From contig JANYDW010000039.1 of assembly GCA_025363455.1 (NCBI GenBank), positions 1 through 64,000 on the forward strand: a stretch of 64,000 nt of DNA, written 5' to 3'. The stretch's first letter is position 1. Every line of letters begins with the position of its first letter. The translations under genes were made by a program, and so were the position numbers. The notes under the pieces were generated by a model. It was not told where the DNA came from, searched no databases, and was given only the letters and a program-made list of their open reading frames with translations. This document shows, one piece after another, positions 33,902 through 41,900 of this stretch. This DNA comes from Oleiharenicola sp. Its GTDB lineage: Bacteria > Verrucomicrobiota > Verrucomicrobiia > Opitutales > Opitutaceae.

Positions 33902-36457
33902 ATGAATAAAACGAACCTGTCGCTCATGGTCGCGTTGCCGTTGATCGCGGGCGCGGTCGGCCTCGTGGTGGGTCGCCACCAGAGTGCGGCGATCACGACC
34001 ACCGGCCAGCCGGCGGTGCCAGCAACGAATCAGGCCGCTTCAGCCGTGCCTCCACCCCCGCCGGTGCAGGCGCCGATCAAGCGGCTGGACCTGACCCGCA
34101 AGCCAACCGTGGCGGAGGTCATCCCGCTGCTGGAGCATGCGGCCAAAATTGGCCGATGGCAGTTCAACAAGCAGTGGGAAATCATCATCAACGCGCTTGA
34201 GTCGCCGGATTTCCCTCTGCTCATAGCCGTGTTGAATCGCCAGAAACCCTCGCCGGTGCGGACTCAGCTGAAGAACGCGTTTTACTCGCGCTGGGCGGAA
34301 TGTGATTCCCGGGCCGCGCTGGCTCATGCTGAATCCAAAGAGAACGGATCGGAGCAGGAAGCCGCGGTGGCCTCCGTGTTCCAAGGCTGGGCCTACACGG
34401 ATGCTCAGCAACTGGCCGATTGGAGCAGGTCCTTGCCGCCCGGGCGCAAGCGCGACGCCGCCCTTTCGGCTGCGATGAATTATCTCGCCGAGGGCGACCC
34501 GGCCGCGTTGGCGGACCTGGCCAGCCGGGCGGGTTTGGCGAACCGCAATGGCATTAACCTTTCCGGGCCTTATCAGGCTTGGGCCGCATCCGATCCGGTG
34601 GCGGCGGCGGCCCAGGCCGCGGGGTTGCCCGATGGCGCCCGGCGCAATGCCTATGCTGCCATCGCCAACGCCTGGGCCCAACGGGACCCGGCGGCGGCGG
34701 CGCGCTGGGCCGGTGCGCTGGAAAATATCCAGGATCGAACCCAGGTGCTGGGGATGGTGGTGGGCACTTGGGTGGGCGCAGCGCCGGAGGAAGCCGCCGG
34801 CTATGTGAGCCAGTTGGAGGCGGGCGGCCTGCGGCAGCCATTGCTCCGCGCCCTCATCTCCACCTGGTCGACCAAGGATCCCGCGGCCGCCTTTGCCTGG
34901 TTGCGCGGCCAGCCGGCGGATCAATTCCTGCAGAATAATCTGTCGAACATCGCTTTTCAATGGGCGCAAAAGGACACGCGGGCCGCCCTGGCCGCGGCCG
35001 AGCAGTTGCCCGTGGGTCAGGCCCGGCAGGCCTTTGTTCAATCGGTTGTGACTCAGTGGACGCAGAAGGATCCCGGAGCGGCGCTGAACTACGCCCTCTC
35101 GCTCCCGGCCGGGCAGGCCCGCACCAACCTGCTCGGCAATGTCTACAGCCAGTGGTCGGCGTCGGATCCGGCGGCCGCCCTGGCCAACATCAACCAGATG
35201 CCGGCAGGCCAGCAGCGGGACAACTTCCTCAGCAACGCCATCGGCCAGCTGGCCCATCGCGACGGCGCCGCCGCCCTGGACTTTGTGCAAAAGATGCCGA
35301 CAGGGTTGGCGCGCAACCGGGCCCTGTTAAGCGTGATCAACCCGCTGGCGCAAGAAGACCCGAAACTTGCCACCAGTCTCGCCGCCGTTTTGCCCCCCGG
35401 CAACGAGCAGGCCCAAGCCTATCAGGTCATTGCCTCCCGCTATTTCACCGTCAATCCCGCGGCCGCAAGCGAGTGGGTGGCAGGATTGCCGGCTGGATCC
35501 TCGCGTAACCAGGTGGTGGGAAACGTGGCCTCACAACTGGCGCAGCAATCCCCCGAAAAGGCCGTGGCGCTGGTGGAGGCGCTCGCCACGGGTCAAGTGC
35601 GCCAGTCGGCCTTGGGACAGATTGCCAACATTTGGGCGCAAAACGACCTGCCCGGGGCCCTGGGCTGGGCGCGCGGCCTGCCCGAGGGTGCCGCGAAACA
35701 ACAAGCGATGATGCAGGTGGGGCAGATCTGGATGCAGTCTGATTCCCCTGCCGCCTTTGACTTTGCGGCGACCTTGCCGGCCGGACAGACCCAGAACCAA
35801 CTGTTCAGCATGCTGGGCAACCAGCAGGGTTCCAGCGAGGCGGAAGCTACCGCGGCCTTGGCCCGGGCTGACCGGATACCCAAGGGAGAGGCGCAACAAG
35901 CCTATCTCACGTCACTCATCGGCAGCATTGCCAACCAGGATCCGGAGTTGGCGGCGGAATACGCCGTCCGGCTGCCGCTGGGGCAAAGCCAGGCCCAAGC
36001 GATCCACTCGGTCGCGTGGCAATGGGGCCAGCGTGATCCCGCCGCCGCGGTCAACTGGTTGTCCGGTTTGCCGGAAAACCAAGCGGCCACCCAAGCCCTT
36101 CAGCAGGTGGCCGGACAGTGGGTGAATGTGGATCCGGCGGGGGCGCAGCAATGGCTTCATTCCTTGCCGGCGGGAGATCGGCGTGATCAAATGGTGGGAT
36201 CCTCCATCATGAACCTGGTTTACTCGCAGCCGCAGGAGGCGGTGCGCATGATGGACCTGGTGAGCAGTCCCGAGCGCCGGCAGGGGATGATGCAAAACCT
36301 GGCCAGCCAGTGGTTGCAGCAGGATCGCGCCTCGGCCGAGCAATGGATCCGCGGTTCAGGAATGCCGGCCGACGTCCAGCAGCGACTGCTAGCGTCGCCG
36401 GCGCAAAACAATCCGAACCAGATTATTAATCTCAACCGGACCAATATCCGCAGATGA
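33902..36457 (+). CDS. Exported alpha-solenoid repeat protein
   Basis: An 851-residue protein with an N-terminal membrane/signal segment (SLMVALPLIAGAVGLVV), a Pro-rich linker, and then about twenty degenerate repeats of 31-35 residues. The consensus is W-x-x-x-DP-x-AA-x-x-W-x-x-x-LP-x-G-x-x-R-x-x, for example WAQKDTRAALAAAEQLPVGQ and WASDP-type variants. This pattern predicts paired helices stacked as a solenoid. The C-terminus is Asn-rich. Similar arrays appear in large proteins of Verrucomicrobia, to my knowledge without assigned function; it could be a scaffold for protein binding in the periplasm or cell envelope. No catalytic motif seen. Confidence 0.8.
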   Translation: MNKTNLSLMVALPLIAGAVGLVVGRHQSAAITTTGQPAVPATNQAASAVPPPPPVQAPIKRLDLTRKPTVAEVIPLLEHAAKIGRWQFNKQWEIIINALESPDFPLLIAVLNRQKPSPVRTQLKNAFYSRWAECDSRAALAHAESKENGSEQEAAVASVFQGWAYTDAQQLADWSRSLPPGRKRDAALSAAMNYLAEGDPAALADLASRAGLANRNGINLSGPYQAWAASDPVAAAAQAAGLPDGARRNAYAAIANAWAQRDPAAAARWAGALENIQDRTQVLGMVVGTWVGAAPEEAAGYVSQLEAGGLRQPLLRALISTWSTKDPAAAFAWLRGQPADQFLQNNLSNIAFQWAQKDTRAALAAAEQLPVGQARQAFVQSVVTQWTQKDPGAALNYALSLPAGQARTNLLGNVYSQWSASDPAAALANINQMPAGQQRDNFLSNAIGQLAHRDGAAALDFVQKMPTGLARNRALLSVINPLAQEDPKLATSLAAVLPPGNEQAQAYQVIASRYFTVNPAAASEWVAGLPAGSSRNQVVGNVASQLAQQSPEKAVALVEALATGQVRQSALGQIANIWAQNDLPGALGWARGLPEGAAKQQAMMQVGQIWMQSDSPAAFDFAATLPAGQTQNQLFSMLGNQQGSSEAEATAALARADRIPKGEAQQAYLTSLIGSIANQDPELAAEYAVRLPLGQSQAQAIHSVAWQWGQRDPAAAVNWLSGLPENQAATQALQQVAGQWVNVDPAGAQQWLHSLPAGDRRDQMVGSSIMNLVYSQPQEAVRMMDLVSSPERRQGMMQNLASQWLQQDRASAEQWIRGSGMPADVQQRLLASPAQNNPNQIINLNRTNIRR

Positions 36458-36617
36458 CGGCGCACCCACCTGCGAGCGCGAGCGGTCGGTGGAGGATCGA
36501 AAATCCACCGAGCGACGGATCCGGGGTCTAAACCTGCCGGATGGCGCCAGACAGCGGCGGCTGGCCGCTCCGGCTTCCAATTGAGAGTGAGACGGCCCGC
36601 CAGGCTTCGCTCCGGGA

Positions 36618-37487
36618 TCAACCGGCATACAGCCGGAACAGCGCCTGGGTGCCGGCATCTTCCCAGCCGCGCGCGGCGACCTCGTCGTAGAGTTTTTTCG
36701 CCTGCACCAGTCCCGGCAGGGCGAGTTTCAGCTCGGCGGCGGAGTCGAGCGCGAGCCGCAGGTCCTTGAGGAAATGCTTCACATAGAACCCCGGCGCGAA
36801 ATCCCCCCGCAGGGCGCGCGGGCCGAGGGTGTTGAGCGACCAGCTCGCGGCCGCGCCCCCGCCGATGCTCTCGATGACGCGCACCGGGTCGAGCCCGGCG
36901 CCCTGGGCATAGGCGAGCGCCTCGCACCACGCCATCATCGTCGACGCGATGGCAACCTGGTTGGCCAGCTTGCAATGCTGGCCCGCGCCGGGTCCGCCGT
37001 GCAACGCGATGTTCTTGCCCATCAGCTCAAAGAATGGCCGGGTTTTTTCAAAGGCGGCCCCGTCGCCGCCCACCATGATGACCAGCCGGGCCTCGCGTGC
37101 GCCGATGTCGCCGCCGGAGACCGGGGCGTCGAGGGCGGCCTGGCCCTTGGCCGCGGCGGCCGTGGCGATGCGTTGTGCGAGCTTGGGGCTGGAGGTCGTC
37201 ATGTCCACGAGCACGGCGCCGGGCCGGGCGCGGGCGAGCACGCCCGCCGGGCCGAAATAGGTTTCCTCCACGTCCTGCGGAAAGCCGACGATGGTGAAGA
37301 CAAAGTCGGCGGCCGCGGCCGCGGCCCCGGCGCTGTCGTGCCAATGCGCGCCGGCGTCGAGCAGCGGCTGCGCCTTGGCGGGCGTGCGGTTGTGGGCGTG
37401 CAGGGTATGGCCGGCCTTGAGCAGGTGGCCCGCCATGCTGCGGCCCATGACGCCGGTGCCGATGAACGCGATCGAGTGCGAAGCCAT
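36618..37487 (-). CDS. NAD(P)-dependent 3-hydroxyisobutyrate dehydrogenase family protein
   Basis: A 289-residue beta-hydroxyacid dehydrogenase. N-terminal Rossmann motif FIGTGVMGRSMAGHLLKAGH, substrate motif DAPVSGGDIGAREA, catalytic Lys in GPGAGQHCKLANQ, and KDLRLALDSA are all in place. Family members oxidise 3-hydroxyisobutyrate, tartronate semialdehyde, succinic semialdehyde or similar; the sequence does not decide which. Single gene divergent from the AEC transporter 173 bases away; a shared regulatory region is possible. Confidence 0.9.
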   Translation of the reverse strand: MASHSIAFIGTGVMGRSMAGHLLKAGHTLHAHNRTPAKAQPLLDAGAHWHDSAGAAAAAADFVFTIVGFPQDVEETYFGPAGVLARARPGAVLVDMTTSSPKLAQRIATAAAAKGQAALDAPVSGGDIGAREARLVIMVGGDGAAFEKTRPFFELMGKNIALHGGPGAGQHCKLANQVAIASTMMAWCEALAYAQGAGLDPVRVIESIGGGAAASWSLNTLGPRALRGDFAPGFYVKHFLKDLRLALDSAAELKLALPGLVQAKKLYDEVAARGWEDAGTQALFRLYAG

Positions 37488-37660
37488 GCCGTCACCGCAA
37501 CAACTTTATCCGCGGGAGGCGAAGCTAAAGGGTGGGCGTCGGTTTCCACACCGACGCCTGTCGCCGAAATGGAAATCAGCGACCACCTTTGGTGGGATTA
37601 GCGATCCCGTACTGCAATTCCGCCTAGACGGACACCACCCGTTGACGCATCGTCCGGTCG

Positions 37661-38593
37661 ATGCAGATCCTCAATACCCTGGCGCCGGTCTTCCTGATGA
37701 TCGCGGTCGGAGTGGGGCTGCAGAAATCCGGCTTTGTCTCGGAGAATTTTCTCAAGGAGGCCAATCGCGTGACCTACTGGCTGGGGCTGCCGGCGTTGCT
37801 GTTCTCGCAGCTGGCCGGCTCGTTCCACCACGCCAGCGGCGCCGGGCTCATGCTGACGGCCATGTTGGTCGCCACGCTGCTGGTGATCTTGGCCGGCTAT
37901 GGCGTCGCCGCCATGCTGCGCGTGCCCGGCGCAGTCGCGGGCACCTTTGTGCAGGGTTGTTTCCGTGGGAACCTGGCCTTCGTTGGTCTGCCGGTGATTT
38001 TCTCCCTGCCGGATTCGCCGCTGGCTTGGGGCGTGTCGGCCCGCACGGCGGCGGTGCTGACCGTCGCGCCGATGATGGTGTTCTACAATATTGGCGGCGT
38101 GGTCGTGCTGCTGCTCAGCCAGCACCGGTTGGGTTGGAGCATGGTGAAGCCCTTCATGAAACAACTGGCCACCACGCCGCCCCTGTTGGCCACGCTGGCG
38201 GGCATCGCGTTTGCCTTGGGCGGCTGGACCCTGCCTGCCTTCATCGACAAGACCCTCAGTGCACTCGGAGAAATGGCGCTGCCGCTCGGCCTGCTCGGCG
38301 TGGGTGGCTCGCTCATCACGGTGAACCTCCGCGCCAACTGGCGGGTGCCGCTGGCCTCGGCCCTGGTGAAGACCTTGCTTTCACCCTTGCTCGGCTGGGC
38401 GGCGGGCCGGGCGCTGGGCCTCGGGGCGGCGGAGCTCAGGATGCTTCTCATCCTGATGGCCTGCCCCACGGCAATCGTTTCCTACACGATGGCGCTGGAG
38501 CTGAAAGGTGACGAAGCGCTCGCCAGCGGCGCAATCGCGTGGAGCGTGCTGACCTCGGTGGTCTCGCTGGCGGTGGTTGTGGGTGCCATGTGA
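37661..38593 (+). CDS. AEC family transporter
   Basis: A 310-residue auxin-efflux-carrier family permease with about ten helices. It starts MQILNTLAPVFLMIAVGVGL, has the loop GFVSENFLKEANRVTYWLGLPALLF characteristic of the family, FRGNLAFVGLPV in helix 4 and ALPLGLLGVGGSL in the C-half. Such carriers move small organic acids such as malate or malonate. Its divergent neighbour is a hydroxyacid dehydrogenase, which would fit an organic acid, but this is inference. Confidence 0.88.
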   Translation: MQILNTLAPVFLMIAVGVGLQKSGFVSENFLKEANRVTYWLGLPALLFSQLAGSFHHASGAGLMLTAMLVATLLVILAGYGVAAMLRVPGAVAGTFVQGCFRGNLAFVGLPVIFSLPDSPLAWGVSARTAAVLTVAPMMVFYNIGGVVVLLLSQHRLGWSMVKPFMKQLATTPPLLATLAGIAFALGGWTLPAFIDKTLSALGEMALPLGLLGVGGSLITVNLRANWRVPLASALVKTLLSPLLGWAAGRALGLGAAELRMLLILMACPTAIVSYTMALELKGDEALASGAIAWSVLTSVVSLAVVVGAM

Positions 38594-38938
38594 CTCCCGG
38601 CCGGAGCCATGTCGCCAGGAGAACCCCAGACTCCCGGGGAGTTTCCCGGATAAAGCAATTGTCAACTAATAGTATACTTAAGGCTTGGGAGATAATCCAT
38701 AGGTTATACCGAGCGTAAGTATACTATTAGTTGACAATAGGTTTCTGCAGCCGGACCCGTCCACAGGGTTCGATGGCTGGAATTCCCAGGGGTTGCGTCG
38801 AGTTGGGAAGTGGTGGGGGCGTACTCTGAGCAAGGTGGTTGCCGACTTTCCCGTTCCACTCGCTTAGGGCCCCGCGGCAGTCGAGGGGCATATGGGCGAG
38901 GGCGTCGGTATGGAAACCGACGCCCACCCGCTCGCACG
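38594..38938. other. Intergenic region with AT-rich perfect palindrome
   Basis: 345 bases between the converging AEC transporter gene and the giant LysM gene. Apart from the palindrome at 38658-38738, and a short GCTGGCGGGA-like GC-rich stretch, nothing gene-like is seen. Confidence 0.65.
38658..38738. repeat. 81-base element with perfect 23-bp terminal inverted repeats
   Basis: The arms (38658-38680, starting ATTGTCAACTAATAGTATAC, and 38716-38738) are exact reverse complements around a 35-base centre. The element is strongly AT-rich in GC-rich surroundings. No clear target duplication is visible. It looks like a MITE, a stable RNA hairpin or a bidirectional terminator. Confidence 0.85.
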
Positions 38939-41900
38939 CTACGGGATCCGCAGCTCGGTGCCGACGCGCAGGATACCGTTGGGTCCCAGCTTGCCGGCGT
39001 TGGCGTTGTAGATCTCCTGCCACCGGCCGGCGGTACCGTAGTAGCGCTGGCTGATCTTGGAGAGCGAGTCCCCGCTGGCTACGACATGGACGCGGGCGGC
39101 GGGCAATGACGCAAAGGCGGGGGCAGCCGGAGCTGACGCACCGGTCGCGCGGCCGAGCGTCGTCTTGAGCTGGTAGTTCTCCTGCGCGAGGACTGAGTTC
39201 GCGCCCTGCAACTGCTGGACAAGCGCGCGGTTCGAAGCGGCGTCGCCGACCACCTGGCCGGTTGAGCGCTGCAAGGCGGCGAGGGATTCGCTCAAGCGGG
39301 TGTTCTCGGCCTGGGCGGCCGCGAGGGCCGAGTTGGTGTTGGTGGCCTGGGCGGCGGTCGAGGACTGCAACTGCTCCACCTGGGTGGTGAGCGCCGCCAC
39401 CTTCGCGTTCAGCGCCTCACCGGCCTGGCCGGACTTGGCTTGGAGTGCGTTCCGGTCCTTCTCCAGCAGCGCGTAGCCACGGAGGGAGGTCGCGAGCCGG
39501 TCCTCGGTCTCAGCCAGGCGTTTTTGCAGATCGGAAGTATCGGCAGTTTGCGCAACCGGCGCGGTCGCCGGCTGGCTGGCGGCTTGCGCGAGCTTGGTCT
39601 CAAGTTCGGCCACGCGCGAACGCAGGTCCGGATAAGCGGGCGAGCGGGGCTCGTCTTTCGCCTTGGCCAGGGCGGCTGCTTCCCGCTTGGCGCGGGCCGC
39701 CTCGGTAGACGCATCGTTCAGCTGGGTCTCCAACTCACGGACGCGGCCGGTGAGATCAGGGTAGGCGGGGGCGCGGTTCTTCGAGGCCGCCGCCAGTTGC
39801 GTTTCAAGTTCCCGGACGCGGCCGGAGAGGTCGGGACGGTAATTGTCGCCGGCCGTGATGGGTTCGCTGCGCTTCTCCTTTGCCTTGGTGAGCGCGGCGA
39901 CCTTGCTTTCAAGCTCAACCACTTTGCCGGACAAATCGGGATAAGCCGGAGCAGAGGGTTTGGCGGCCAGCGCGGCTTCCAACTCGGCCACTTTGCCGGA
40001 CAAATCGGGGTAGGTCGGGGCCGCCGGCTTGGCCGCGAGGGCGGTCTGCAATTCGCCCGTCCGGGTCTGGGCGGTCGTGAGTGAGGCTTGGAGGCCGGCC
40101 GTCTGCGTCTCGAGTTCCTTGATGCGGCTGGCGTCGGCGGAAGAGTCGCGCAGTTTGCGGCCGCTGTCCGCGATTACCTTCTGCATGCGTTCGCGGTCTT
40201 CGCGCAGCTGGGTGACCTCGCTCGTCAGGGAGTCAATGGTGCCCTTGGCCTTGCCGGCATCCTGCACGGCGGCGGTCTGCTTGCGGACTTTGCCTTCCAG
40301 TTCGGTGACATAGTCGCCCTTGATCTTGCTGGCATTTTCTGCCGATGCGAGCTGCTGCGAGAGTTCGGCGACCTTGCCGGACAGGTCCGGGGTGGCCGGC
40401 GCGGTCTTGGCCTTGGCGAGCTGGGCCTCCAGTTCCCGAACGCGACCGGAAAGGTCGGGACGGGAGCTCTCACCGGCCGTGATGGGTTCGCTGTGCACTT
40501 GCTTCGCCTTGGTCAGCGCCGCGACCTGGGCCAGGGCTTCCGCCTTTGACGAGGTCGCAGCCGACAAGTCAGCAGATTGTTTGGTGAGTTGGGCTTCCAA
40601 TTCGGCGACCTTGCCGGACAGGTCGGGATAGGTGGGGCCCGCGGGCTTGGCCGCAATGGTGGCCTGCAGCATACCCACCTGGTTCTGAAGTTCCTGAACG
40701 CGACGGGCGCCGGCGGCCAGTTCAGTCGCCTGTTGTTCGCGCTCACCGCGGAGCTTGCCGACGTCGGCGGTCATTTCCTTCACGAGGTTGGAATAGTCGG
40801 GGTAGGCGGGCTCGATGGCCTTGGGCTTTTCCGCGATGGTCTTGTTCAACTGGGCGATTTCGCTGTGGACTCGGTCGGCCTCGGTCGAAGCGGCGGCCAC
40901 TTGGCGGGTGGAGTCGCGGAGGGAGGCTTCCAGTTCGGTGACCTTGGCGGAGAGATCGGGGTAGGCGGGGGCGGCGGGCTTAGCCGAGAGCAGCTGCTTG
41001 GCGGTCGTGAGATCGGCCTCGAGACCGGCCACCCGGCCGCGCAGGTCCGGATAGGAAGGAGCGGCCGGCTTGGCCGCGAGGGCGGCTTCGAGTTCCGCGA
41101 CCTTGCCGGACAGGTCCGGGGCGGCCGGCGCGATCCTGGCCTTGGCGAGCTGGGCCTCAAGTTCCGTCACGCGACTCGAAAGGTCGGGATAAGTCGGGGC
41201 GGCCGCCGCCACAGGTTTGGCGGAAAGCTGTTCCTTTAGGGTCGCGACCTGGGAGCGCAGTTGCGCGCTCTCGGTGCCGGCGCTTTCGGCCTGGCGGCGA
41301 AGAGAAACTTTGTCGGACTCAAGGAGCTTCACGTTGGCGAGGAGAGAGGTGCGTTCGCGCTGGGCGGTGGCGGTGGCGTTCTTGTAGTCGTCGAAATCCT
41401 TCGTGACGTTGGTGCGGGACAGTTCAGCTGACGCGGCCTTTTGCACGGCATCATCCTTCGTCTTGGTGAGAGCGGTCGCTTCTTGTTTGGCGCGCGCTGC
41501 TTCGGCGGACGCGGCGGCGACGGCCGTTTCCAGTTCGGTGACTTTGCCGGACAAATTCGGGTAGGCCGGGGGGGCGGCAGCGGCTGGCTTGGCGGCGAGG
41601 GCGGCTTCGAGTTCGGTCACGCGGCCGGACAAGTCGGGGTAGCTAGGGGCTGCGGGGGCCGCCTGCTTCGCGGCGAGGGCGGCTTGTGCCTGGGCGAGGC
41701 TCGTGCTGGCGGTGGTGTAGGCGCTTTCCAACTCCGCGACGCGGCCAGTCAGATCGGGATAAGCGGGAGCCGAGGGCTTGGCCTTGAGCGAGTCATTGGC
41801 TTGGGCGAGGGCGGCCTTCGTGGTCTCCAGCTCATGGGAAAGCGAGCGAACGGAAGCCTCGCCCGCCTGGGCAGCGTCGTCCTTCACCTTGGTCAGCGCC

